Below the pieces are notes generated by a model that saw only the letters and a program-made list of their open reading frames with translations, did not search any database and was not told where the DNA came from. 64,000 nt of DNA, taken from assembly GCA_024734495.1 (NCBI GenBank), contig JALMQS010000061.1, positions 8,164,286 through 8,228,285 on the forward strand, read 5' to 3'. The DNA comes from Forficula auricularia. Taxonomy: Eukaryota > Arthropoda > Insecta > Dermaptera > Forficulidae. Positions 11,205-25,400 of the stretch are shown in pieces. The position numbers and the translations under genes were made by a program. Position 1 is the first letter of the stretch. Each line of letters begins with the position of its first letter.

Positions 11205-11680
11205 CATTTTACAACAATTAAATTACAAAAATTGGAAATTCGTGAAGCTCAAAAAGGTCAAATTGTCAGATTGGTCAATATTGCCTAAAATCATCATCAA
11301 ATGCAAGATCTCTAAAAGTTGTTCTTCAGTTCTAATGGCTTATTGGTATATTTGGAGGCAAGAAACTGTTCTCAAAAGCCAAGTCCATCCCAAAGAGATG
11401 ACAGGTATACGGCAGTAGCGGTTGAAATAAAAAATCATCTACCTGAGACTATGGAAAATAGACAGGCTCAAACAAGATTCCTTGAGTCCTAACTAACCAG
11501 CTAGAAGGCCACAATTGACCAGGAAAACCCACTGAGTGGCACGTATACAGTTCGTCCAGGAACATGTAAACTGGACGATAGCAATGGACTGATTCCCCAT
11601 GAGAGTCGGATGACTTTATATGGATTTCTGAGGGTCTTAATCAGGTATATGAGCGGTCTCCAACCTTATTAATATGTGCG
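11205..11680 (+). pseudogene. Tc1-like transposase relic
   Basis: Degraded plus-strand reading: REAQKGQIVRLVNIA (HTH region), QRDDRYTAVAVEIKN, FVQEHVNWTIAMD and FPHESRMTLYGF, resembling the Tc1 order of HTH, arm and the DESR catalytic segment. Several stops and shifts; old. Confidence 0.5.
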
Positions 11681-11799
11681 TGAGCTATTTACGAAGTTAA
11701 AATCATCCGGTGAGCTACTCTCGTGTCAAAAATTTACTTATTGCTTATACAACCTTATTTATACAATTTTATTAATATGTATAACCATTAAATAGTCGA

Positions 11800-12640
11800 C
11801 TAAATCTTTCAAAATATTTAAAACGAGCTTTTCGGGCGTGCCTTCGGCACACCCTCGAAGCTCGGCCCTCCGGGCTGGTGCCCTGGCGGGCGGCGTCTCG
11901 GTCCAAAAATTGTATTCCTCTTAAAAAACCACACTCCAAATGTATACCTGTAAACTCCCGAAAATACATAGTCTCTTAAAAGTTTCGCCTCATTTTTGTC
12001 CTGACACAGCTACAGAAATGAGGCTCTAGATATGAATCTGGAAGTATTTTTTTTCTATAATCTACAGCATTGTGATATTTTTTGTGTGGAAATAGATTTA
12101 TTTAAATAAGTGGTATCGTGTGAGGAGGAGAATTATATTATATCATTTTTTTAAAATTTAGGATCGATAATCGATATAAGGCTCCAAATATTTAAAAGAG
12201 ATCAGGTGTTGTTTGTATGACAGGCTGCTCCATCCATCAGTATTGCAATGAGAAACTCATATGGGTATACGTGTCTTAAGTCGTTTAATTTTGTAAAAAT
12301 CAAAAAATAAGAATAACAAAATTTAGTTTTTTTAAAAAATTATAAAAAAGTGGCAAATTATTAAAAAATAAACAAATAATATATAAATCAAATAAGATGT
12401 GATTAATTTATTTTTCTGTGCGCAAAGAAAAGCGAATTGAATATTTAATTTTTGAGTGGTGGGGGGGGGGGGGGGGGTTATAATTATCAATATATTTAAT
12501 GTTTCTTAATTTAAAATAAATTGGAGTCTTTCATTTCGAAATTTGAGTCCAAATTACTATTATATTTCAAATTTGCCGCAAATATACCGATGGCGCTCTC
12601 TCTCGGCAGCATTACGTCAGCGTTGCGGCAAATTAATCTA
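11800..12640. repeat. Interspersed repeat with GC-rich hairpin block
   Basis: A GC block at 11825-11915 (GAGCTTTTCGGGCGTGCC, GGCACACCCTCGAAGCTC, GGCGGGCGGCGTCTCGG) can fold strongly and recurs nearly unchanged at 27880-27960. A G homopolymer (12461-12478) and TATTTAATGTTTCTTAATTT follow in both copies. Class unknown. Confidence 0.5.
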
Positions 12641-12908
12641 GACAAATATATATATAGTATTATATCCTACTAAAGGGCATTTGTGCCTGCCTCTATATGT
12701 ACCTATCTATCCACCTATGTATGTACCTACAATGTCCGTCCCCCAACAAAAACAGTCGTCATGGTTGCCAATTTAAATGAAATTATCTATATAAATAAAT
12801 TTAAGGTTTTGTCTGAACATTGGGGTGGTGGTGTGGGTGGGTGTGCTGAGTGGGCTCCGGGGGGGGGGTTTAGCAAGAGGGCCGCCGTAGGCGGGGCTTG
12901 CAGCTAGT
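12640..12908 (+). mobile_element. Short Helitron-like copy
   Basis: It ends AGCAAGAGGGCCGCCGTAGG, then GGGGCTTGCAGCTAG, the same 3' end as 8193-9138, preceded by a G-rich stretch (12820-12870). It starts near the TATATATAGTATTATATCC segment. Confidence 0.45.
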
Positions 12909-12955
12909 GGATATAATAAAATAAAACAAAATTAATAAATAATAGTTTATTATAC

Positions 12956-13447
12956 ACTGCGCTTCAAAAAAAGTGGAACACTTGAAAAATTCGAATTTTT
13001 TCAAAGAAATATCAAAATTTATATTTTTTATTTAAACTTTTAATAGATTGTATACATGAAGAATTATTTTTAAACAATATTACAATGAATTCTTAAGTAG
13101 GAACTAAAAATATACAAAAACAAAATATTCATTTTTTTATCACAAAATTCTCAAAAATTTCACCTTCTAAGTAAGGCATATTACGGCCCCGTGTCTGAAT
13201 CCCAGCCTCCAGCCCCCTAACCATACTTCTGATTGGGCGTACAACCTGCGTATGGTCCAGATTTTCCCACTCTACTTGGAGGAAGTCTCGGACCTGCTAG
13301 ATGGTCTCTGGAGCAGGATCTCGCCTCCCCATGGCTCAATGGGATATAAGTCCGGATAGCAAGCTGGCCAATCCAAAGTTTGAATCCTTACCTCATTTAA
13401 AAAAGTTCAAAATGTTTTCAAGTGTTCCACTTTTTTTGAAGGGCAGT
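12956..13447 (-). mobile_element. Tc1/mariner-type deletion derivative
   Basis: Inverted ends CTTCAAAAAAAGTGGAACAC and GTGTTCCACTTTTTTTGAAG. The minus-strand interior reads LDWPACYPDLYPIEPW, the Tc1 DWP..SPDLNPIE motif, so a C-terminal transposase piece is retained. Confidence 0.65.
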
Positions 13448-13849
13448 TTATTTAAAATTTTAAATAAAGTATACAAAAATACAATAATTGTAAGAATAAT
13501 TTTTAAGCTAGCCCTTTGGTTCGACTCCTGGGAAGGGGGGGGGGCGACTCCTTCTGACGTGAAATATAAACACATATATCTACTGAAATCTTAAATTCTT
13601 TTTTTAAATAATTTTTAAGTCTATAAAAAATGTTTACAAGTATAGAATTTTAATATAAATTTTAAATTTATTAATTTGAAAAGTGTGTGAATGGCTTAAC
13701 TTGACACATTTGAATGATGTCTTGGCTGACTTTGGGCTCTTTTGAATTAATATTTGAAAAAAAAAATTATATTTATTGATTCAATGATTTTTAAAATTAC
13801 CTTATAGAACAATAAAAATTAGAAAAAAAAAACTACTTTTAATATTCAT

Positions 13850-14880
13850 CATCATCATCATCATTGAGTATACAGTCCTAAGACTGGTTTGATGCAACAA
13901 TCCGTCTCCACTCGACTCTGTCCCCCGCCAGCTGTTTGACCTCTCTAAATGTCTGGCATCCCATATCCCCAATTATTTGGTTGAAATATTCTAATCTGGG
14001 TCTTCCCCTTCCCCTTTTCTTCCCTCCTCCCTCCAAGATATCCCTAAGCAGTCCCCCATGTCTCAGTTTGTGCCCCATCATCTGACCTCTTCTCTTCTTC
14101 AGACTCTTCCACAAGGTTCTTCTTTCTCCGATTCTTCCAAGAACTTCTTCATTTGTAATTTTATCCATCCATTTGATATTCATCATTCTTCTGTAGCACC
14201 ACATTTCGAAAGCCTCCAATCTCTTTCTCTCCGCTTTTCTAATTGTCCAGGTTTCACACCCGTACATGGCTATGCTCCATACATATGTCTTCAATAGCAA
14301 CTTCCTGTTTGCTAAGCTGATTGAGGAGGAGCATAGTAGTTTTTGTTTTGAATTAAACCCCATTTTTGCTTGGGCAATTCTTGATTTAATTTCGTATTCG
14401 CTCCTCCCATCCCATATTATTTTACTTCCTAGGTAGCGGAATTCCTTAACTCCTTCTAGGTTTTCTTGGTTAATTTTGATGCATTCCTGTCTCGTTTGTT
14501 CTTTTTTTGTACATACTAGGACCTTGGTTTTATTCTTGTTTATTTTCATTTTGATTTCTTCTATTAGGATTTGGTTAATTCCATTCAGGGCGTCCACTAA
14601 TTCTTTTTTATTGCTTCCTAGAAGGGCATCATCGCTAAATCATAGCGATCTTTTGACCTTGGATTTCTATACCTGTATCAATTTGTCTTTGAATTCTTTA
14701 ATCGCTTCTTCTATGTAAAAGTTGAAAATCATGGGTGACAGCACACATCCTTGTCTTACACCTTTTTTATTTTGGCTTCTCTTTGCTCATCTCCAATATT
14801 TATAATTGCCGTCTGGTTTTGATATAGATTGTAGATTAGTCTTCTCTCCCTGAATTTTATTCCGCCTGTTTTAATATTTT
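13850..14880 (-). pseudogene. RTE-type non-LTR retrotransposon, 5'-truncated and frameshifted
   Basis: On the minus strand, from about 14876: an RT segment with KKGVRQGCVLSPMIFNFY, then a frame break at about 14636-14642 just before the SDDALLGS catalytic region. After that a 239-codon frame (14597-13878) contains KFRYLG-like EFRYLGSKI, WSIAMYGCETWT, RRMMNIKWMDKITN and GKKRGRGRPRLEYF, the C-terminal pattern of RTE-like elements. The 3' end runs into (ATG)n simple repeats at 13846-13865, as expected for RTE tails. The endonuclease domain is missing. Confidence 0.8.
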
Positions 14881-15049
14881 AAACATAATATTCGTATATT
14901 GTATTTTAGAATAAGCATTCCACATTAAATAATTTTTTAATTTTTACTTCGAACTTTTTTTTTAGATATTTACCAAAAATTGTCACGAGCTACCAAAAAT
15001 GGCGCCGCGAGCTACCGGTAGCTCGCAAGCTGCGGGTTACCGATCGCTG

Positions 15050-16419
15050 ATGTATATACTTAATCATGTACTATATATATATATAACCGGAGAAATCAAT
15101 GATTGACGCAATATACTAGGGTGAGTTCAATTGGGAGAAATGATTAAAATTTCACGTGAAATATTACTACCGAGTCTAGTATTGAATAAACTCAAAAATT
15201 TTCAAATTTTTATCCCTCCTCATTATGTTGAAAAATGTCTGAAACTTAGAGAAAAACCATTTCCAACCACATGCCTTTTTACTTTACCATTCAGGGTATG
15301 GTCAAGTATTGTAATCATGCATGAAAAAGTGTTTTTTTTTTCCTTCTTTTTTCAAAATATCTCAAAATCAGACTGAAACTATTTTGATTAAAAAAATTGA
15401 GCGAAACCATGGCATTTCGCTCTACAAAAAAGCCCTTACAAATGAACATAGAAAAAATTATATTTTTCGAGATAATGATTGTTTTGTCAAAATGTCTCTT
15501 AGTTAGTCTGTCTGTCCGTATGTCTGTCCTTTAGTCTGTGCGTTACCAAATTTTAGTGGACGAGCTAACGCAAAAATTGATGGAATAGTTTGGATTGAAA
15601 AGAATTGATGAAATAGTTTTGATTGAATGGGGTGTCCGCCGTGTTCCGCGTTTTACGATAGAATCCCTCATTTTTCCCTCTAGCGCTCCTCTCCTGAGAT
15701 CATGTGTTGTAATATGCCATTCTTGATTGATTAATTGATTTTTCTCCTTTTTTTTGAATACGATGGGGATGTCGTTCTTAGTATCTCTTTCTTTCTATCT
15801 TCCCGATTATTGACCGGCTCTGCTTAAAGTATGGTCTATTTCTAATTGCCATTTCTATGAAACTATCTTTAAATATCTAAATTATATTGGTTATAAATAA
15901 AAATAAAATTTCACTAGTTAGTGATATCAAATTGCTTAATCACCATGGATTAAAAAAATTATAAAATTAGAATTATTGAATTTAAATCGCTAAAAAAGAA
16001 TCTCGCCAATAAAATTGTGTTCTTCTTTATATAAATTTCCATACAATGTAGGATACATTGTAAGTTTTATAAAGAAACATACCTAGTTATTTTTATTGGT
16101 CAAACTTAAATTTTTGAATTTGATTTTGATGGTATACACATTAATAAAATGGATGAACATGGTAGTTCTAGATTAAAAAAAAAATATTTTCAATTATTAT
16201 TAGCATTATTTTAACAACATTTATGTTTCAGGTTTATTTTCATCAAACTTCTGTTTGGACTATGAAGAAATAAAATTACATAACAGATTTTTTGAAAAAA
16301 ATGAATAGGATCGACATTTTGGAATTTGTGAACTTATATACAATGTACATTTTTAGAAATAATAGTAGTTTTAATTTAATTTATAAAAATTTTATAAGAT
16401 TTATTTAATAATTATTAAG
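15050..16419. other. Intergenic, mostly featureless
   Basis: Besides the repeat at 15290-15600, it is A+T-rich with no supported gene. From about 16200 the sequence begins to resemble the satellite weakly. Confidence 0.4.
15290..15600 (+). repeat. Fragment of the same interspersed family
   Basis: GGTATGGTCAAGTATTGTAATC, AACTATTTTGATTAAAAAAA and GTTACCAAATTTTAGTGG match the interior of 50090-51256. Ends missing. Confidence 0.45.
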
Positions 16420-19400
16420 AGATAACTGATTTGAAATTGTCATGGACGACATTTGTAAATTTGTTCATCAGCAAATGCCAGACATCTTAGTATTAATTAT
16501 TTTATTTTAAAGAAATGTTAAGCATTTTATTGTGAATAAAACAATAGCTTAATTTTAATATTTTGTATTCAAAGATAAAAGTTATAGGAGGAAAGCAAAT
16601 TTTCATATAAAAACTATATAAAATCACATACAATTTCGAATTGTCCTTTTTAAGTCGATTGTTAGTATAGGGATTGTTAAAATTAAGCTTTCATTTTGTT
16701 CCCTATAAAACGGCCAACATTTTTGTATATGAAAAGTAATTTGATAAATCTATTAATTACTGAGATATAACTCATTTGAAATTGTCATGAACGACATTTG
16801 GAAATTTGTTCATCACCAAATGCCGGATATCTTAGTAATTATTATTTCTATCAAATTATTTTATATTTAAGAAATGTTAAGCATTTTATTGTGAATAAAA
16901 CAAGATCTTAATTTTAATATATTGTTCTCAAAGATAAAAGTTATAGGAGGAAAGCAAATTTTCATATAAAAACTATATAAAATCACATACAATTTCGAAT
17001 TGTCCGTTTTAAGTCGATTGTTAGTATAGGGATTGTTAAAATTAAGCTTTCATTTTGTTCCCTATAAAACGGCCAACATTTTTGTATATGAAAAGTAATT
17101 TGATAAATCTATTAATTACTGAGATATAACTCATTTGAAATTGTCATGAACGACATTTGGAAATTTGTTCATCACCAAATGCCGGATATCTTAGTAATTA
17201 TTATTTCTATCAAATTATTTTATATTTAAGAAATGTTAAGCATTTTATTGTGAATAAAACAAGATCTTAATTTTAATATATTGTTCTCAAAGATAAAAGT
17301 TATAGGAGGAAAGCAAATTTTCATATAAAAACTATATAAAATCACATACAATTTCGAATTGTCCGTTTTAAGTCGATTGTTAGTATAGGGATTGTTAAAA
17401 TTAAGCTTTCATTTTGTTCCCTATAAAACGGCCAACATTTTTGTATATGAAAAGTAATTTGATAAATCTATTAATTACTGAGATATAACTCATTTGAAAT
17501 TGTCATGAACGACATTTGGAAATTTGTTCATCACCAAATGCCGGATATCTTAGTAATTATTATTTCTATCAAATTATTTTATATTTAAGAAATGTTAAGC
17601 ATTTTATTGTGAATAAAACAAGATCTTAATTTTAATATATTGTTCTCAAAGATAAAAGTTATAGGAGGAAAGCAAATTTTCATATAAAAACTATATAAAA
17701 TCACATACAATTTCGAATTGTCCGTTTTAAGTCGATTGTTAGTATAGGGATTGTTAAAATTAAGCTTTCATTTTGTTCCCTATAAAACGGCCAACATTTT
17801 TGTATATGAAAAGTAATTTGATAAATCTATTAATTACTGAGATATAACTCATTTGAAATTGTCATGAACGACATTTGGAATTTGTTCATCACCAAATGCC
17901 GGATATCTTAGTAATTATTATTTCTATCAAATTATTTTATATTTAAGAAATGTTAAGCATTTTATTGTGAATAAAACAAGATTTTAATTTTAATATATTG
18001 TTCTCAAAGATAAAAGTTATAGGAGGAAAGCAAATTTTCATATAAAAACTATATAAAATCACATACAATTTCGAATTGTCCGTTTTAAGTCGATTGTTAG
18101 TATAGGGATTGAAAGAAAAATTAGCTTTTCCATTTGTTCCCTATGAAACGGCCAACATTTTTGTATATGAAAAGTAATTTGATAAACGCTATTAATTACC
18201 GAGATATAACTCATTTTGAAATTGTCATGAACGACAATTGGAAATTTGTTCAAATCACCAAATGCCGGATATCTTAGTAACTAGTTATTTCTATCAAATT
18301 ATTTTTATATTCAAGAAATGTTAAGCATTTTATTGTGAATAAAACAAGATCTTAATTTTAATATATTGTTCTCAAAGATAAAAGCTATAGGAGGAAAGTC
18401 AAATTTTCATATAAAAACTATATTAAATCGCATACAATTTCGAATTGTCCGTTTTAAGTCGATTGTTAAGTATAGGGACTATTTAAAATTAAAGCATTAT
18501 TTTGTCTCCCAGATAAAACGGCAAACATTTTTGTATATGAAAAGTGGCATTGAGTAAATCTAATAATTACTGAGATATAACTCATTTGAAATTGTCATGA
18601 ACGACATTTGGAAATTTGTTCATCACCAAATTCGGATATCTTAGTAATTATTATTTCTATCAAATTATTTTATATTTAAGAAATGTTAAGCATTTTATTG
18701 TGAATAAAACAAGATCTTAATTTTAATATGTATTGAAAAATTCTCAAAGATAAAAGTTATAGGAGGAAAGCAAATTTTCATATTAAAATCCATATAAAAA
18801 TCACATACAATTTCGAATTGTCCGTTTTAAGTCGATTGTTAGTATAGGGATTGTTAAAATTAAGCTTTCATTTTGTTCCCTATAAAACGGCCAACATTTT
18901 TGTATATGAAAAGTAATTTGATAAATCTATTAATTACTGAGATATAACTCATTTGAAATTGTCATGAACGACATTTGGAAATTTGTTCATCACCAAATGC
19001 CGGATATCTTAGTAATTATTATTTCTATCAAATTATTTTATATTTAAGAAATGTTAAGCATTTTATTGTGAATAAAACAAGATCTTAATTTTAATATATT
19101 GTTCTCAAAGATAAAAGTTATAGGAGGAAAGCAAATTTTCATATAAAAACTATATAAAATCACATACAATTTCGAATTGTCCGTTTTAAGTCGATTGTTA
19201 GTATAGGGATTGTTAAAATTAAGCTTTCATTTTGTTCCCTATAAAACGGCAAACATTTTTGTATATGAAAAGTAATTTGATAAATCTAATAATTACTGAG
19301 ATATAACTCATTTGAAATTGTCATGAACGACATTTGGAAATTTGTTCATCACCAAATTCCGGATATCTTAGTAATTATTATTTCTATCAAATTATTTTAT

Positions 19401-22400
19401 ATTTAAGAAATGTTAAGCATTTTATTGTGAATAAAACAAGATCTTAATTTTAATATATTGTTCTCAAAGATAAAAGTTATAGGAGGAAAGCAAATTTTCA
19501 TATAAAAACTATATAAAATCACATACAATTTCGAATTGTCCGTTTTAAGTCGATTGTTAGTATAGGGATTGTTAAAATTAAGCTTTCATTTTGTTCCCTA
19601 TAAAACGGCAAACATTTTTGTATATGAAAAGTAATTTGATAAATCTAATAATTACTGAGATACTAACTCCATTTGAAATTGTCATGAGACGACATTTGGA
19701 AATTTGTTCATCACCCAAATGCCGGATATCTTTAGTAACAATTATTTCTATCAAATTATTGTATATTTAAGAAATGTTAAGCATTTTATTGTGAATAAAA
19801 CAAGATCTTAATTTTAATATATTGTTCTCAAAGATAAAAGTTATAGGAGGAAAGCAAATTTTCATATAAAAACTATATAAAATCACATACAATTTCGAAT
19901 TGTCCGTTTTAAGTCGATTGTTAGTATAGGGATTGTTAAAATTAAGCTTTCATTTTGTTCCCTATAAAACGGCAAACATTTTTGTATATGAAAAGTAATT
20001 TGATAAATCTAATAATTACTGAGATATAACTCATTTGAAATTGTCATGAACGACATTTGGAAATTTGTTCATCACCAAATGCCGGATATCTTAGTAATTA
20101 TTATTTCTATCAAATTATTTTATATTTAAGAAATGTTAAGCATTTTATTGTGAATAAAACAAGATCTTAATTTTAATATATTGTTCTCAAAGATAAAAGT
20201 TATAGGAGGAAAGCAAATTTTCATATAAAAACTATATAAAATCACATACAATTTCGAATTGTCAGTTTTAAGTCGATTGTTAGTATAGGGATTGTTGAAA
20301 TTAAGCTTTTATTTTGTTCCCTATAAAACGGCCAACATTTTTGTATATGAAAAGTAATTTGATAAATCTATTAATTACTGAGATATAACTCATTTGAAAT
20401 TGTCATGAACGACATTTGTAAATTTGTTCATCACCAAATGCCGGATATCTTAGTAATTATTATTTCTATCAAATTATTTTATATTTAAGAAATGTTAAGC
20501 ATTTTATTGTGAATAAAACAAGATCTTAATTTTAATATATTGTTCTCAAAGATAAAAGTTATAGGAGGAAAGCAAATTTTCATATAAAAACTATATAAAA
20601 TCACATACAATTTCGAATTGTCCGTTTTAAGTCGATTGTTAGTATAGGGATTGTTAAAATTAAGCTTTCATTTTGTTCCCTATAAAACGGCAAACATTTT
20701 TGTATATGAAAAGTAATTTGATAAATCTAATAATTACTGAGATATAACTCATTTGAAATTGTCATGAACGACATTTGGAAATTTGTTCATCACCAAATGC
20801 CGGATATCTTAGTAATTATTATTTCTATCAAATTATTTTATATTTAAGAAATGTTAAGCATTTTATTGTGAATAAAACAAGATCTTAATTTTAATATATT
20901 GTTCTCAAAGATAAAAGTTATAGGAGGAAAGCAAATTTTCATATAAAAACTATATAAAATCACATACAATTTCGAATTGTCCGTTTTAAGTCGATTGTTA
21001 GTATAGGGATTGTTAAAATTAAGCTTTCATTTTGTTCCCTATAAAACGGCAAACATTTTTGTATATGAAAAGTAATTTGATAAATCTAATAATTACTGAG
21101 ATATAACTCATTTGAAATTGTCATGAACGACATTTGGAAATTTGTTCATCACCAAATGCCGGATATCTTAGTAATTATTATTTCTATCAAATTATTTTAT
21201 ATTTAAGAAATGTTAAGCATTTTATTGTGAATAAAACAAGATCTTAATTTTAATATATTGTTCTCAAAGATAAAAGTTATAGGAGGAAAGCAAATTTTCA
21301 TATAAAAACTATATAAAATCACATACAATTTCGAATTGTCCGTTTTAAGTCGATTGTTAGTATAGGGATTGTTAAAATTAAGCTTTCATTTTGTTCCCTA
21401 TAAAACGGCCAACATTTTTGTATATGAAAAGTAATTTGATAAATCTATTAATTACTGAGATATAACTCATTTGAAATTGTCATGAACGACATTTGTAAAT
21501 TTGTTCATCACCAAATGCCGGATATCTTAGTAATTATTATTTCTATCAAATTATTTTATATTTAAGAAATGTTAAGCATTTTATTGTGAATAAAACAAGA
21601 TCTTAATTTTAATATATTGTTCTCAAAGATAAAAGTTATAGGAGGAAAGCAAATTTTCATATAAAAACTATATAAAATCACATACAATTTCGAATTGTCC
21701 GTTTTAAGTCGATTGTTAGTATAGGGATTGTTAAAATTAAGCTTTCATTTTGTTCCCTATAAAACGGCAAACATTTTTGTATATGAAAAGTAATTTGATA
21801 AATCTAATAATTACTGAGATATAACTCATTTGAAATTGTCATGAACGACATTTGGAAATTTGTTCATCACCAAATTCCGGATATCTTAGTAATTATTATT
21901 TCTATCAAATTATTTTATATTTAAGAAATGTTAAGCATTTTATTGTGAATAAAACAAGATCTTAATTTTAATATATTGTTCTCAAAGATAAAAGTTATAG
22001 GAGGAAAGCAAATTTTCATATTAAAACTATATAAAATCACATACAATTTCGAATTGTCCGTTTTAAGTCGATAGTTAGTATAGGGATAGTTAAAATTAAG
22101 CTTTCATTTTGTTCCCTATAAAACGGCCAACATTTTTGAATATGAAAAGTAATTTGATAAATCTAATAATTACTGAGATATAACTCATTTGAAATTGTCA
22201 TGAACGACATTTGGAAATTTGTTCATCACCAAATGCCGGATATCTTAGTAATTATTATTTTTATCAAATTATTTTATATTTAAGAAATGTTAAGCATTTT
22301 ATTGTGAATAAAACGGGATCTTAATTTTAGTATATTGTTCTCAAAGATAAAAGTTATAGGAGGAAAGCAAATTTTCATATAAAAACTATATAAAATCACA

Positions 22401-25400
22401 TACAGTTTCGGTATTAGTCCGTTTAAGTCGATTGTTAGTATAGGGATTGTTAAAATTAAGCTTTCTACATTTTGTTCCCTCAAACATTATACGGCTTAGT
22501 AGATGAAAAGTAATTTGATAAATTCCATTAATTACCGAGATATAACTCATTTGAAATTGTCATGAACGACATTTGGAAATTCCGTTCATCACCAAATGCC
22601 GATTACCTGTAGAAATTATTATTTCTATCAAATTATTTTATATTTAAGAAATGTTAAGCATTTTATTTGATGAATAAAACAAGATCTTTAATTCTAATAT
22701 ATTGTTCTCAAAGATAAAAGTTATAGGAGGAAAGCAAATTTTCATATAAAAACTATATAAAAATCACATACAATTTCGAATTGTCCGTTTTAAGTCGATT
22801 GTTAGTATAGGGATTGTTAAAATTAAGCTTTCATTTTGTTCCCTATAAAACGGCCAACATTTTTGTATATGAAAAGTAATTTGATAAATCTATTAATTAC
22901 TGAGATATAACTCATTTGAAATTGTCATGAACGACATTTGGAAATTTGTTCATCACCAAATGCCGGATATCTTAGTAATTATTATTTCTATCAAATTATT
23001 TTATATTTAAGAAATGTTAAGCATTTTATTGTGAATAAAACAAGATCTTAATTTTAATATATTGTTCTCAAAGATAAAAGTTATAGGAGGAAAGCAAATT
23101 TTCATATAAAAACTATATAAAATCACATACAATTTCTGAGATATAACTCATTTGAAATTGTCATGAACGACATTTGGAAATTTGTTCATCACCAAATGCC
23201 GGATATCTTAGTAATTATTATTTCTATCAAATTATTTTATATTTAAGAAATGTTAAGCATTTTATTGTGAATAAAACAAGATCTTAATTTTAATATATTG
23301 TTCTCAAAGATAAAAGTTATAGGAGGAAAGCAAATTTTCATATAAAAACTATATAAAATCACATACAATTTCGAATTGTCCGTTTTAAGTCGATTGTTAG
23401 TATAGGGATTGTTAAAATTAAGCTTTCATTTTGTTCCCTATAAAACGGCCAACATTTTTGTATATGAAAAGTAATTTGATAAATCTATTAATTACTGAGA
23501 TATAACTCATTTGAAATTGTCATGAACGACATTTGGAAATTTGTTCATCACCAAATGCCGGATATCTTAGTAATTATTATTTCTATCAAATTATTTTATA
23601 TTTAAGAAATGTTAAGCATTTTATTGTGAATAAAACAAGATCTTAATTTTAATATATTGTTCTCAAAGATAAAAGTTATAGGAGGAAAGCATGAACGACA
23701 TTTGGAAATTTGTTCATCACCAAATGCCGGATATCTTAGTAATTATTATTTCTATCAAATTATTTTATATTTAAGAAATGTTAAGCATTTTATTGTGAAT
23801 AAAACAAGATCTTAATTTTAATATATTGTTCTCAAAGATAAAAGTTATAGGAGGAAAGCAAATTTTCATATAAAAACTATATAAAATCACATACAATTTC
23901 GAATTGTCCGTTTTAAGTCGATTGTTAGTATAGGGATTGTTAAAATTAAGCTTTCATTTTGTTCCCTATAAAACGGCCAACATTTTTGTATATGAAAAGT
24001 AATTTGATAAATCTATTAATTACTGAGATATAACTCATTTGAAATTGTCATGAACGACATTTGGAAATTTGTTCATCACCAAATGCCGGATATCTTAGTA
24101 ATTATTATTTCTATCAAATTATTTTATATTTAAGAAATGTTAAGCATTTTATTGTGAATAAAACAAGATCTTAATTTTAATATATTGTTCTCAAAGATAA
24201 TAATTACTGAGATATAACTCATTTGAAATTGTCATGAACGACATTTGGAAATTTGTTCATCACCAAATGCCGGATATCTTAGTAATTATTATTTCTATCA
24301 AATTATTTTATATTTAAGAAATGTTAAGCATTTTATTGTGAATAAAACAAGATCTTAATTTTAATATATTGTTCTCAAAGATAAAAGTTATAGGAGGAAA
24401 GCAAATTTTCATATAAAAACTATATAAAATCACATACAATTTCGAATTGTCCGTTTTAAGTCGATTGTTAGTATAGGGATTGTTAAAATTAAGCTTTCAT
24501 TTTGTTCCCTATAAAACGGCCAACATTTTTGTATATGAAAAGTAATTTGATAAATCTATTAATTACTGAGATATAACTCATTTGAAATTGTCATGAACGA
24601 CATTTGGAAATTTGTTCATCACCAAATGCCGGATATCTTAGTAATTATTATTTCTATCAAATTATTTTATATTTAAGAAATGTTAAGCATTTTATTGTGA
24701 ATAAAACAAGATCTTAATTTTAATATATTGTTCTCAAAGATAAAAGTTATAGGAGGAAAGCAAATTTTCATATAAAGCACAAATTATTTTATACATAAGA
24801 AATGTTAAGCATTTTATTGTGAATAAAACAAGATCTTAATTTTAATATATTGTTCTCAAAGATAAAAGTTATAGGAGGAAAGCAAATTTTCATATAAAAA
24901 CTATATAAAATCGCATACAATTTCGAGGTGTCCGTTTTAAGTCGATTGTTAGTATAGGGATTGTTAAAATTAAGCTTTCATTTTGTTCCCTATAAAACGG
25001 CCAACATTTTTGTATATGAAAAGTAATTTGATAAATCTATTAATTACTGAGATATAACTCATTTGAAATTGTCATGAACGACATTTGTAAATTTGTTCAT
25101 CACCAAATGCCGGATATCTTAGTAATTATTATTTTTATCAAATTATTTTATATTTAAGAAATGTTAAGCATTTTATTGTGAATAAAACAAGATCTTAATT
25201 TTAATATATTGTTCTCAAAGATAAAAGTTATAGGAGGAAAGCAAATTTTCATATAAAAACTATATAAAATCACATACAATTTCGAATTGTCCGTTTTAAG
25301 TCGATTGTTAGTATAGGGATTGTTAAAATTAAGCTTTCATTTTGTTCCCTATAAAACGGCCAACATTTTTGTATATGAAAAGTAATTTGATAAATCTATT

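Noticed and set aside
16420..16780. Hammerhead motif inside the satellite monomer
   Set aside because: No CTGANGA core followed by a hairpin and GAA was seen on either strand.
18059..18557. Open frames of about 60 codons in the satellite (also 22280-22483 and 26060-26242)
   Set aside because: They exist only in indel-bearing monomers or across the N gap, and are not kept between copies.
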